From NCBI GenBank assembly GCA_963854835.1, contig OY978529.1, positions 46,012,821-46,076,820 of the forward strand: a DNA stretch of 64,000 nt, written 5' to 3'. This DNA comes from Megamerina dolium. Lineage: Eukaryota > Arthropoda > Insecta > Diptera > Megamerinidae. The position numbers and the translations under genes are program-made. How positions within the stretch are numbered: the first letter of the stretch is position 1; every line of letters begins with the position of its first letter. Shown in pieces: positions 12,051 to 23,254 of the stretch. The notes below the pieces were generated by a model. It worked only from the letters and a program-made list of their open reading frames with translations. It was not told the origin of the DNA and did not search any database.

Positions 12051-13374
12051 TATTCAAGCAATAATAGTTGAATTAGTACATAGTAAATTTGAATTAGTAC
12101 GCAGTAAAATTAGTACATAGTGTCCAATCTAGCAAACTCATCCTCCTCACAGTTTTCTGGAATGAATCTATGCCGGACATCGTGTGATTTACTAGTATAA
12201 TGCTCTAATAACTAATGAAAAGGAAAACGTCATTTATGGGAAAGTGCTGATTTTGCGAACGTCAATGAAAATATAGATATCCTTCCAGGATACTGCATAG
12301 CACTGAAGCCATATTACCGCTTCATTACATTTAAACCAGAAAATGTCTGAAAAATTCATCGATAGTTAAGTTCGGCGAAAGTTTCGGTAGTACACCCCAT
12401 TGTGAGGTTACTATGGAAAAGCTTCTAAATGAACTCTGTGCCACTCGAAACCGACTAATATAAATAGATCCCTTCTTAAAGTAACCAAAGAGAAGCTCAG
12501 CAGTCACAACGAGCCTTTATCTCATATGCACATTCTCTCATAGAGAGGAAACGGTGTGCCGTTAACTTTGAATCTCTATGCGATATATTTGGAAACTATT
12601 ATAATTTTTATTAGACAATTCTTTCCGAAATGTCAAATATTAATTTTTAATTACCTATTAAATAGTAATTCATAAGATAAATCACCGATTATCAATGGTT
12701 CTTCTACAATAAGCCGTATATCTACACACACACATATATGCATGTGAATAAAAAATAAAAAAATATGCATGTGAATATATATACACATCCGATGATAAAA
12801 TTTAACACAAATCGGATTATTTAGTGGTCACACGAATTTGATATTGTTAGTAAAGAAATGACATTATTTTTGAAAGCGAGTCAGCCATTCAGACAGTTAG
12901 TCTTTCAAGTGCCACATCATTATTGGATTATCATGGATTAGTGTGATAATGGCGAATACTCCATTTATCATTCTGTGGTTATATTCGACTAGCATGTAAA
13001 ATGGTGGCTGCACGTATGTACATGGTATTGTTGTTAATTGCAGATTAACTTACAAAAACAATTAAGAATAGTAAAAAAAGAAAACACTCAAATGCTGAAA
13101 TCTAGAATTATTTATATTTGCAAACTAATTTAATTTACATATACTTGTTTAATTGTAGTGATGTAGCAACAGTGATTAGTGTGTGTAAGGCTTCTGCGCG
13201 CATCGCCGTCTAACTCCGTGACAATAATCAACCAAACTGTTTATTTTCTAACGACTTAGTATAAGTTTGCCAATAAAATGTTTTCTTTTAATGAGCTTTG
13301 TGACAAAGCCTCCCTAAGTGAAGTCATGCAACATGGCCTTGACATTTAAAGTAACTGAACCACAGGCTGAGGCC
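12051..13374. other. Gene-free stretch with a SINE remnant
   Basis: Apart from a short SINE body piece near 12411-12477, nothing was recognised. AT-rich DNA with a small (CA)n run near 12726. Confidence 0.5.
12411..12477 (+). mobile_element. SINE fragment (body only)
   Basis: ATGGAAAAGCTTCTAAATGA, the CTCTGTG block and the ACCGACTAATATAAATAGAT block match, in order, the complement of the body of the SINE at 8625-9014. Head and tail are missing and the copy is diverged. Confidence 0.6.
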
Positions 13375-13690
13375 TTAGGATCAATCCGCAAAAAACAAAT
13401 CTTGCCCTATTCATACAGATGTATAAATCAATACACATTACACCACCTGCAACCGTTTGAGCTTTTCGCATGAAGCCACATATCTAGGCTTCAACCTTGA
13501 CAAAAAACTTAATTGGAAGCGGAGCTTTAAAGAACGGGTTAGACAAGTTTCGGTTGCATTATATTCATGCAAAGGAGCAATATGAAAAAATCGGGAATAA
13601 GTCAAAATGTCCTATACTGACTCTATACAGAGACCAGACGTCGACGCAAAGTGTTGTGGGTGGCGCTCACAAAAAGTCTAGATTTTCGGA
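13375..13690 (+). mobile_element. Non-LTR reverse transcriptase C-terminal fragment
   Basis: Frameshifted translation gives INPQKTNLALFIQMYKS and then SHEATYLGFNLDKKLNWKRS, with VALYSCKGAI after it. This matches the post-YADD region of non-LTR reverse transcriptases (the KT..LFT and YLGv.LD.KL.W blocks). Only about 100 codons remain and there is at least one frameshift. It resembles the R1/LOA-like relics at 55-56 kb more than the RTE. Confidence 0.6.
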
Positions 13691-14350
13691 TTTCACGATC
13701 GCATGAAAACAAATTAACTAAATGTCACGAAGTTATTGAGGATTATGTATGATAGAGAATTTCCGTGAACAGGGTCCTTTTTGCTTAAACGAATTACGCG
13801 AAAAAATGTGTGAAATGAAGGCGGAAAACCTGAGAAAACCACACGGAAGGGAAGAAGTAGTCGTATTTGTACTTTGCGAAAAAATTTTATGTATGACAAG
13901 TTCTTAAATATTATACTTGTACCAAAATAATGTAATTATCGGCCTATTTTGTGTTAATTTATTATACTTACGACAATAGGCATACTGACGCAAATAAACA
14001 ATTATAACTGAACACACGCAGTGTTGAAGGAAGTATATCTGTACGAGTGGGTATTTAAGTTATATGTCGTTGTCCTGTAAAAATTATTGTAATTGTTTCC
14101 AAAGTTCCTGATCATGGCATAAAAATTGTATTGACACCACAGCCGACAGCTCACTGAACCTCGTTAAAAGTTTTTTGATTAGTGGCAAACATGATTTTCT
14201 ACTAACAGTATTCAAATCAGGGCCCGTTGAAGAACAAGTGCTGCAAGTGGTAGGTTGCATACTTCGATTTACCCATGGACCTTTGCTTTACGTAACGCCA
14301 TTTCTTCTTTAGTTGGCAATCTGTATTCATAGTTAGGCGATAATAGTATA
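13691..14350. other. No recognised feature
   Basis: I see no conserved coding or repeat signal in this interval. Confidence 0.5.
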
Positions 14351-14880
14351 GGGTGTTTTTTTAGAGTGAAGCACTTTCAAATTAGGGAAAAAAAAATACA
14401 AATGTTATATTCTGAACTAAAAATTGGCTTTATTGGAAATTGCTGGTTTATCAGTATAAACCAGCCCTTTCACACATCCTCACAAAATATAGTCCAGAGG
14501 CGGTAAATCGCAAGATCTTGCACGACAGTTCACAGGTCAATGTCAACAGATTATGTTGTCGCCATGTTTCCATCAATAAATCGATTATTATGTTCAATGT
14601 ATGGCATGTAGCGTCGTCTTGCTGCAACCACATCTCTTCCACATTCATAGTACGCAATTGGGGAATCAAACAACCAGTTTGTAGCGACCGCCATTGATGG
14701 TTACGTTGTTGCCTGCCGCGATTTCAAAGATATATGGCCCAATGATTCCACCAGCCCATAAACCGCACCATACAATAAGTTTTTGTGGACGTAATGATGT
14801 TTTAGAATACAGCGATATCCCACTGTTAATGGACAGCGTTTTAGCAGCAAATTTCGCGATGAACCACGCTTTTCGAATGA
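14351..14880 (-). mobile_element. Mariner-like transposon relic
   Basis: The low-coordinate end, next to TA, starts GGGTGTTTTTTTAGAGTG, a mariner-like terminal inverted repeat. On the minus strand, broken frames give PQKLIVWCGLWAGGIIGPYI, then NVTINGGRY, then EEMWLQQDDATCHT, which surround the second catalytic Asp of this transposase group, then a stretch lacking the third Asp. Several stops and frameshifts occur. The 5' half and the second terminal repeat were not found. Related to, but diverged from, the rosa-like elements at 18.5 and 53.4 kb. Confidence 0.75.
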
Positions 14881-15202
14881 CTTTAGTGAATCCTCTTCGA
14901 ATCCCTTTCTTTCTCTTTTTCTTCGATTATTGGCGTTTTTTTGCTTCCTTTTCGCTTTTTCTTTAAATAAATAACATACCTGGTTTTCAATACCTGGATA
15001 TTGCTGTTAAAACTCTGGTCATTAACAGTCTCTTCAAATACCGACTCTGTTTGGTAAAGTTGACGAACAGCTGTTGTGATGTAAACAAATTTAGCATTTA
15101 ATTTTGGAAAAGAACATGAAGCAAGTGGGACGACGACATTAAAGCAAATTATCAATTTATTCATATATTTATTTATTTTTATATGTATATAATTGATCAA
15201 AT

Positions 15203-15952
15203 ATGGAAGCAGCCGAGATACTATCCAAAACAGTTGATAAATCACAGGTAATATATGCGTTCGATACGTTCAACTTCCATATTACATTATAATTGGATTA
15301 ATGAAATTTTTGTGAAAAGGTACCACCATTGCATCAGAAGCGTTTGTTAGCATTCATTAACCATTTCTTAGTTTCAACATGCAGTTTTCTAAATGATTTT
15401 GCAACGAATTGCGAAACCAAATTTATCGAATTAGAAAGAAAATTGCAAAAGATTGAAGCAGCACTAATAATACTTGAAGCAAAGGTATGTGCGTAAATCA
15501 AAATATTAAATGAAACAATACAAAAAATTTTGTCCGCACAGTTAGCTTCCATACCAGATGTTGCTGATAAAACTGCTACAGTGGAAACCACATCGGAACA
15601 AAATGCCATTGAAACTACTGAAAAACAAAGCGATGTAATTGCTGCTACAAATGTTGCAGCAGTCACAACAGAACAAACACAACCAGATAGAATCGAAGTA
15701 CAGGAAGATTCAACTCCGGTAGGTGTACGTGCATGTGATGACGTACGCTATAAAAAATTCTTTAAAATGGTCCAATTCGGAGTGCCTGCTGCAGCAGTTA
15801 AAATGAAAATGCAAGCTGAGGGTTTTGAAGCAAGTATTTTAGAGTAAGTTATTACCACAAAAATTGTTCAGTATATGTGTACACGATTTTTTCCTGTTTT
15901 CTCCGCCAGCTCACCAAATTGTATACTAGAGGATGGCGTCAGCTCTTCATAA
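15203..15952 (+). CDS. WASHC3: WASH complex subunit 3 (CCDC53)
   Basis: Four coding exons, 15203-15247, 15320-15484, 15542-15843 and 15910-15952, join in frame to 184 residues, within the family's usual length. Exon ends follow GT/AG (gtaata, gtatgt, gtaagt). Visible features: VPPLHQKRLLAFINHF near residue 16, a helical heptad-rich segment ending KLQKIEAALIILEAKLASIP (the family's coiled coil), an acidic low-complexity linker, and the conserved block RYKKFFKMVQFGVPAAAVKM near residue 142. Known role of the family: a subunit of the WASH complex that activates Arp2/3 on endosomes. AATAAA follows at about 16060. It converges with RpL36A; the stop codons are about 225 bp apart. The start is the first ATG in the only frame that splices correctly. 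Confidence 0.9.
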
Positions 15953-16090
15953 ATTACCGTATTCACGTAAAATCGAATAGTGCAATTAATAGTTCAAACG
16001 ATGACTATGCACTTCTACTCTATTTTCAACAAAATACATATAAGCCACTATGCAATTTTAAATAAAATAGCATATTTCAAATATAGTGTT

Positions 16091-16096
16091 TTTATT
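16091..16096 (-). terminator. Poly(A) signal of RpL36A
   Basis: TTTATT on the plus strand is AATAAA on the minus strand, 83 bp beyond the RpL36A stop codon. Confidence 0.55.
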
Positions 16097-16178
16097 GTAG
16101 TTTATTAATGTAAAAACACCTAGTGTTTCCAGATAATGTAAAAACAATAAGCGCCAAATGCCGGTTGGGACGAATCAT

Positions 16179-16950
16179 TTAAAATTGAATCATTTGTCCT
16201 TTCCTTTTTTTATCACCTCCCAATTCGAAATGCTTACAACGTTTCAATGGAGTTTGCTTGCGATACTTGCATTCAGTGCATTCCATACGCAGTACAATCT
16301 TTTTGGTAGTTTTAGCCTACAAAGAAAAGAGAATTATGTCACATTAGTAATATTTCAAAAAATTGTTTATGAATATGTTCGAATATCCAGATTATAAAGT
16401 AGCAAACAGATTACTTGCACATTATTAAATATCTGAACAATTTCTATTTCATTTGGCATAAGCAAAATCCCACCAAAAAGCTTATTAGAAAATTACAGCA
16501 GTTTAGTTCTACAAATATGCCAAGAAACTTGAAAAAAGCACATTATGTTTACACATGCATACCTTCTTTCTGAAGATGGGCTTAGTTTGACCACCAAAAC
16601 CTTGTTGTTTTCTGTCGTAACGCCTTCTGCCTTGAGCACCTTTACGCTCCTTTGACTTCTTGTACTGTGTTACTTTGTGCAACTTGTGGCACTTGCACTT
16701 CTTGCAAAAGGTGCGTCGTTGTTTTGGTACGTTCACCTAAAAAATTCAGCAAGCACAAAAAGCAAAATTAATTGGCTGTATATAGAATCCAATTGACAAC
16801 ACTAAATCGCTCTAATATTTTCTCATACATATTCATCAGATATGTGTGCTTAATGCAGTTTTAATAATTCTACGTTATCAATAAAATTTCGAGCGATGTT
16901 TCAGGATTTTTCCCACAAATTTTCTTGTATATTTCATTTGAACGTACCAT
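16179..16950 (-). CDS. RpL36A: Large ribosomal subunit protein eL42 (L36a/L44)
   Basis: Minus-strand exons 16950-16948, 16736-16563 and 16316-16179 give 104 residues, the family length. The protein is strongly basic, with two Cys pairs of a zinc ribbon ([12 protein letters not shown] near residue 12 and [10 protein letters not shown] near residue 70, then a further Cys in LKRCKHFE) and the eL42 segment [15 protein letters not shown]. It ends GQMIQF. The first coding exon is the start codon alone (ATG followed by gtacgt), and exon 2 begins GTGAACGTACC after tttttag. The family binds near the E-site of the 60S subunit. A pyrimidine tract of the ribosomal-gene TCT type lies just upstream. Recognition is essentially certain. 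Confidence 0.96.
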
Positions 16951-16970
16951 CTTCACGAATTTACGTTGTC

Positions 16971-16990
16971 AAAAGAAAGAAAAGAGACAG
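16971..16990 (-). promoter_or_regulatory. Candidate TCT (polypyrimidine) initiator of RpL36A
   Basis: On the minus strand this reads CTGTCTCTTTTCTTTCTTTT, ending 21 bases before the RpL36A start codon. Fly ribosomal protein genes typically start in such tracts (TCT motif) and give very short 5' leaders, which fits the roughly 30-base leader here. Exact start is inferred. Confidence 0.55.
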
Positions 16991-17099
16991 CAAGCATGCG
17001 GAAGTTGCATGACTGTCAAATGCCAAATCAAGTTCGAAAATATGGCGATTTCTGATTCGAACTAAAGGTCTCTTTAACGAGGTAAAGACATCGGCAGAT

Positions 17100-17195
17100 T
17101 TATTCCAATTCACTCTTTCGCTTAAACTGCAACTTCTTCGCTCAAGTTTAAACTTAAACTCCATTTCAGGCTTTTCAGACGTTGCGACTTTCGAA
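17100..17195 (+). repeat. Dispersed repeat, copy 1
   Basis: The segment TATTCCAATTCACTCTTTCG and the CTTAAACT that follows recur at 37050 with one mismatch; downstream blocks (TTAAACTTAAACTCC / GACGTTGCGACTTT) also have diverged counterparts there. It lies about 150 bp upstream of the RpL36A start. Probably an old MITE fragment; the family is not recognised. Confidence 0.5.
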
Positions 17196-17659
17196 GAAGT
17201 TCAAGCTTTTCAGGAAAGCAACACCACAACAAGCTTCTCGCGCTTGACGTTTCTTCGAAGTTTTCACATTACGCAGTAAATTATTAGCGATGAGGACGAA
17301 TAAGATATCGAAGCTAGTTCGAAAAAAGTAATATTTTACCATATATTTTTAATGGATTCAGTACTTTCGTACATTTCGTATATTTCTATAGCCAGGATCT
17401 TTTAAATTGTATAGTTTGATAGCATTTTACGCTCCATTTTCTCCATTTTGCCAAAGGACTTCAATTTCAATTTTAATATATTTACCGTTTTGATTTCTGA
17501 CCAATACTACCGTATTTGAAAAACACATTTTCAACAAACATAAAAGTTAACCTTTATTTTGCTTATTCTGTGAGAAAAAAAGCTAAAGGATATTACATTT
17601 ATAACAACAATTATATTACGAGAATCTCTAGCTTTAAATTGCAACTCTGCTTACGATAT

Positions 17660-17795
17660 ATCCGCTTATACCGCGCGCTCAACTATGCAAACTGCGGTAT
17701 AGTTTTGTACCGCAGTGTACCGCACTTCAATACCACGGCTGTTTGAATTCTCTCATATACCGCCATGGTATTTGATACCACATATCGTACGCGTC
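17660..17795. other. Cluster of ACCGC/GCGGT motifs
   Basis: ATACCGC or its complement GCGGTAT, and close variants (GTACCGC, ATACCAC), occur about seven times in 130 bp, in both orientations. No gene overlaps. It could be a protein-binding cluster or a degenerate repeat. Confidence 0.4.
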
Positions 17796-18309
17796 TGTTT
17801 AAGGAGTACAACAAGTTTTGACATTATAAGCAAATGATCTTTTAAATTTCTTTACCTGATTAATTATACCTTTATTGAACTTAAACACAACAATTGCATT
17901 GCTTTGACAACGAAGCAATAGGTCAGTTCGCATACGTAGTAGTTTTTACAAATTATTACAAATTTTACTATTTTTTTACTGGAAATGTGATCGTGTACGC
18001 CAAAAACCAGTAAAAGAGGGGAAATTGAGAAAGCAAGTTATTTCCTCTCTGTGATAATTCTTGCAAATTTTTACTCGTAATATTTCTACTAGTAAAAATT
18101 CGTAAGATAGAAAAACAGCTCTTCTTACTGGCAAGTAACAAAACTAAAGGAGTATGGAAATTACTAGTAAATCTTACACATTTTCGTCGCTTAAAAATGT
18201 ATATGTACACATAAAAGCATATCACACTAAAAAATTATAAACATTTACAATGCTTGCTTTTGGCACAAAGCAGTTAGTATTTTCGTTTTTTCACTTTCTC
18301 TCGGCTTTT

Positions 18310-18480
18310 TTATTTCAAGTTAAGGCCAAATGGGAACAAGAAAATCAGCTAAGGACCAGTTTTTCAGTGCGAGTTTAACTTTATTGGTCGTTTAGACTAA
18401 TTTTAAACTCGATTTGCAGTTTTCCAGTCAAATTTGAAAGTAGTTCAAACTAAGTTTAAACGCCAATCAAGCTGGGTTAA
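18310..18480. repeat. TTTAAACT-rich inverted-repeat region
   Basis: Contains CGAGTTTAAC ... TTTAAACTCG inverted arms (about 18372-18414) and further AGTTTAAAC and GTTAAACTAAG repeats, plus ACCAGTTTTTCAG as in the dispersed repeat copies at 17.1 and 37.1 kb. It directly abuts the mariner relic at 18.5 kb. MITE-like, not assigned. Confidence 0.4.
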
Positions 18481-18502
18481 ACTAAGATTAACCTATCGGT
18501 TG

Positions 18503-19364
18503 TTCAGCTGTCTGTTCTTGCACTCAAGTACATTTTTTACTGTCAAAATGTTCATTTGGGTCTATAATTTAACCATGAATCGACTTACAAACAAACAACG
18601 CTTACAGATTTTTGAATTCAATGATCAAAATTCATGCTCGGTTAAGCAAGTGCATCGTGCACTTTCTTGTGTTCAGCGACGAAGCTCATTTCTGGTTGAA
18701 TGGATACGTGAACAACCAAAATTGCCGTATTTGGTGTGTAAAAGCAGCCAGATGCATTGCAAGAACTGCCAATGCATCCCGAAATGTGTACTGTTTGGAG
18801 TGGATTATGGACCGGTGGCATCATTGGACCGTACTTTTTCAAAGACGACGAAGACAGCAACGTTACTGTGAATGCAGAGCGCTACCGTGCGATGATTACA
18901 AACTTCTTTTTGTCCAAAATGGAAGAGCTGGAATTGGCTGACATGTGGTTTCAACAAGAGTTTGCCACATGCCACACCACGCGAAACTATGGCCCAATTG
19001 ACTAGCGAGTTCAGTGAACAGTGCTAGTGCCTAGATCGTGCGATTTAACGCCTTTAGACTATTTTTTATGGGGCTTTGTTAAGGCTCATGTCTATAGCGA
19101 CAAGCCCGCCATGGTTGACGCAATGAAAACCAACATTGAAGAATTTATTCGTGAGATACCGGCCGATATGTTGGAGAGAGTATGCCAAAATTGGACCCAG
19201 CGTATGAACCATTTGAGGCGCAGCCGCGGTCAACATTTACATGAAATCATCTTTAAACATTGAATTATATAGATCGTTCTATCGACTCAAATAAAGATTT
19301 CACACATTTCTCTAAATTTTAAGTTTTTTTAATCAAATCCGAAGGCTCTTAAAAAATCACCCTG
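18503..19364 (+). mobile_element. Rosa-like mariner transposon, internally deleted
   Basis: Coding begins at ATG 18575 (MNRLTNKQRLQIFEF, helix-turn-helix start) and ends at TGA 19261-19263 (GQHLHEIIFKH). After VHRALS a long internal part is missing, and the frame resumes at VFSDEAHFWLNGYVNNQNC (first catalytic Asp). Later blocks: CTVWSGLWTGGIIGPYFFKD, then MWFQQEFATCHT where the expected catalytic Asp is Glu, then RSCDLTPLDYFLWG (third Asp region). At least two frameshifts and one stop occur. The 3' terminal repeat ends AAAAAATCACCCTG before TA; the 5' terminal repeat is gone. Spacing between second and third acidic residues is longer than the usual 34, as in rosa-type elements. Confidence 0.88.
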
Positions 19365-21468
19365 TACAATTACTACGGCGATATTATAAGTTGTTCACAT
19401 GTTTCATATTTTCGTTTAACTTGAAGTTATGACATATGACTTTATGTGATCTTATTAATCATCTAAATGTCACATACGTTTTGCATACATCAGCAAAAGG
19501 CCGAAAGTGTGCTGGAAAGTTATATACAAAAGCACTTACAGGAGGCAAAGCTATATAGGAATTGGAACTTTTCATGATGTAATAAAACTAAGATGATATC
19601 ATAGTAAAGACGTTTGTTGTATGTTTGACAATTTAGAAAATTCCCCCAAAAAAAGTATGAAAATACTCCTTTCATGTTTTTCTCTACAACGCACAGCATT
19701 GATATATACAGTTGTTTAAGTTTTATATTAAGTATTTTAAACTTTTTTATGACAAACTAAAAACATTTTGTACAATCTTAACAATTTTTAACCAAAAAGG
19801 CATAAGAATTGAAAAATGTACTAAAAAAAGAAGTAAGAGCATAAATACAGGCCCCTTTATAAGCGCGTTAAAATGATGCCCTGTATAAAACTGCTAAAAT
19901 AGTGAGTTTATGTTATATATGTAAGTAGTTGTATGCACAACCACGAAATCATCAACGTCTTAACCAAAATGACCTTTCCCAAATTTACACACAACGATAT
20001 CGAAAATAATGTGGTTAGTCAGGGCTTAGCGGTTGTACAACAAAATATTGGATAATCTAAAGGATAATAAAACATGAAAATTGAAATGCAGTGTAAACTT
20101 GTACAAAATAATACATAGTAAATATGGAATTAAAACACCCTTTATGACCACATACACATATGATGATACGATCGACGCCCAATAGCAAAAAGGTAATATA
20201 CAGGCTGTTTACTTTTTTGCAATAGGTTAATTTTGATTTTTTTTTATTATTAACTTTTTATTTGCATTGTAACCAAATTTCACCATTGAGCCCGCATGCA
20301 ACTTTTCGTTGCAAAAATAAAATATTAAATTGTATTTTGGTCACATTGTTTTTACATATGTACAAATATATATTACGTTTTTAAAACGAAATTTCTCGTA
20401 AATGTTTTCCCATCAAATCCTCTTATTCGAAAATCCTTGCTATGCCTCTGCATTTGAACGAGTATAGCGAGAGCAAATATGATATCATACACAGAAAATG
20501 CTGAATTACTCCGAATGCCGTTAATCACACGTCGTTTTTTTTTTAATTGAATATGCGCTCATTTATACTTATAATAGGTATATTTAAATATTGTATATAC
20601 ATGTGTAGCTATATATGTATGCATATTTTCTTAATCAACAATACATATAGAGGTGAGGTAAGAGTGATTCATAAATTTTTCTACAAAAAAAAAGATTACA
20701 AATATGCCGCAAAAAATGGAAATATACCAATAATGTGTTTCAAAGAGCTTTAAAGCTTTCATTAACGCACACAATTGAAATCACATACAAAGCGGTCGAA
20801 ATATTCATGAGCGGGATAAATTTTAGTGCCACACGCATGACTTATGGTAATTCAAGTTGCGTTCATGTCCTTATTTATTTGATCTGCGTGTATGTATAAT
20901 GGTAGCATTTGTTATAATGATCGAGGTTAACATTTTGTCATAAGATTAAAAATAACAAATTAATTTCAAGCCGGTTCCAAATTATATAAGGTAAATGTCC
21001 CAACACTGGAATGCATACTAGTGGTGGAACGAGTGAAAGATATAAATCATTACCAATCGTGAAAATCTAAATTATACAAATTATTCAGCATTTGTCTGGT
21101 AATTTAAAATTTTACTATAATAAAAAGTTGTTAATCTCATCTGACATGACTGTTTACTTCTTGTCACTTCTTAGAGAAAATGTGACGTATTTAGTGATAA
21201 ATTGTTAATGGTATTAAATTGAATATATTATGTACATAAATCGATGGATAATTTTAATATTTTTAACCCAATTTTTTTAAATTAAATTGTTTATTCACTG
21301 ATTCATTAAATTTCATTAATTATGGAGAATTTTAGCTTGAAATTAATAACGTACTATAATTGAGACATGGAAAATCCACAATTGGAACATCGTACATTTC
21401 GTCGTAGCAATGGGGTAAATTCATTTTTTCAATTTCGTGTATACCTACTATAAAAATAAACAAATAAA
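19365..21468. other. Gene-free AT-rich stretch
   Basis: No exon, RNA gene or transposon was recognised. Only short, low-complexity open frames are present. Confidence 0.5.
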
Positions 21469-21736
21469 TATGTGGCACTTAACCTACTTATATTAGCCGG
21501 TTCCGAACGGCAGAACCCTTGTGACATCACTTTTTCTGAGCTTTGTCACAGAGTTCTTTTACAAGCTTTTTCATGGCAAGTTGTTACTGTCGGAAGAATT
21601 GCCAATTCTTTGCCGACAGGTGGGTACCGTTCGAAAAAAAAATCTTTTCAATATGAAGTTTGTTATGCTTCAGCCGGGGATTGAACCCACAACCTACAGA
21701 TCAGATGGACAACACACTAACCACTGAGCTACGGCA
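21469..21736 (-). mobile_element. tRNA-derived SINE copy, internally shortened
   Basis: Minus strand: TGCCGTAGCTCAGTGGTTAG (A box), GGTTCAATCCC (B box), then the body, ending AAGTGCCACATATTTATTTG. Compared with the 55.6-kb copy, the piece between the ATTAGCCGGTTC block and the CACTTAA end is shortened. The element inserted in intergenic DNA. Confidence 0.85.
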
Positions 21737-22248
21737 AATTCTAAAATTGTTGTCTTGCTTCCATCTAATATAATGTACTATATATCTAACTTCTACATAG
21801 TTGAAATTATAATATTTGTCTACCAAATCGTACCATTTAAAATACGTTACCATGATTGTTCCATAACTGGGACAATTATAGAGTTTAGAAATAAGCTTTC
21901 CCATGTATAAAATTGGACGTACGTGTGTAAATGCAAAAATTGATTTGTGTAGAAAAAGCTTTCGCATCATAAAGCTAATAAAAGCATTTGTATGAGAGCA
22001 TTCATACAAAAAAATAAAATAAAAATACGCACATAGTATGTAGAGGAAACTGGGGATATTTAATCTTATTTTTTTCCATAACTATAATTTTGGGACAGAA
22101 AAAGGTTTTCCAAACGTTTTATATACTAAACTTATGAATATTCTCAAAGAATACTCAAAAGAATCACATCTCCTTTGTCGTGTGGGATTTAATATTACAT
22201 TTAAAATTTTGACTCAGCCTTTAGAAAATAATGCCAAAAAAAAAAGCA

Positions 22249-22473
22249 AACCCCGGCTGAAGATAACTTTAATATAGAAAAGATATTCCATTCAAACGAT
22301 ACCCACCTATCGACAAACAATACGCAATTCTTGCGGCAGTAAAAATTTGCCATAAAATCACTTCTAAAAGTGCTCTGTTGCAAAGCTCAGAAAATATAAT
22401 GTCACAAGGGTTCTACTGTTCGTAAACTGGCTAATACATATAATTAGGCTTCTACTAATACTGTCACGCTCGA
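22249..22473 (+). mobile_element. SINE copy lacking the tRNA-like head
   Basis: Starts CCCCGGCTGAAG, just after where the B box would be, and continues through the SINE body in plus orientation (ACGATACCCACCTATCGACA, the ACAAGGGTTCTACTGTTCG block) to TACTAATACTGTC. 5' truncation of this kind is typical of reverse-transcribed insertions. Diverged from the other copies by many substitutions. Confidence 0.75.
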
Positions 22474-23191
22474 CAGTACTAGAAGAGTCTACATGTGCCA
22501 AATATTTATTTTTTTAAATATTTTCCCCCTTTTTTTGCTGCTTTCAATTTCACATCATCTTTTATTTTATTCTCTTTTTGTATTGGGGTGAGAATTATGG
22601 TGCGATATACAATATCATTACTTGTGAACTTTTTATGTATTTTTCCCTTATGGTGTTATAGGAAAAAATGGCGGTTTTAAATCGTTTTTTTTTTTTCATT
22701 TTTCTCGAAAAATTAACCACCAAATGCTTTTATAACTTTTAAAACACACAAATGTATAATAATCATACAATTTAGCAAATATTTTCAAATATTTGCCTTT
22801 TGTTTACTTGTAAAAAATGCCAGCCAAATATTTTCAAAGTTCCAATTTACTCGAAATCAATTTCGTGGTTCCGTCGTTATTGATATTTGCATACTTTTAT
22901 CATTTTTTAAGCATTCAGTCGGTCAGCCTGTCCCTGGTCCAAATAGTCTCGCTCTCCCCTATGCATACACTTGCAAGTATTTGTTGGCAATTTAACTGTG
23001 AGACACAACCCACTCGACCAAAAATAAGTTCACTTTGACGGCCTATCATAAAATACGAACAATTTTCGAAAGAATTTTATCGCTTACTTTAAGCTCCCGA
23101 ACTATCACGAGTTACTTGTATTATCCAACGTTTTTATATATTTGCTTATAAATAGCTTTGATAACAAAAAATACGAAATTGCCGTAAATCA

Positions 23192-23254
23192 TTTGGCTGG
23201 TGCGCTATTTTCAGTACATGAGACATAGGTCGTGAGTTCGAACCCCAGCCGCAA
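23192..23254 (+). other. tRNA-like module with a B-box
   Basis: TTGGCTG at the 5' end can pair with CAGCC at the 3' end, and GTGAGTTCGAACCCC is a near-consensus RNA polymerase III B box/T-arm. The D and anticodon arms are not convincing and no discriminator/anticodon can be assigned. Either a tRNA pseudogene or the head of another SINE family. Confidence 0.3.
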
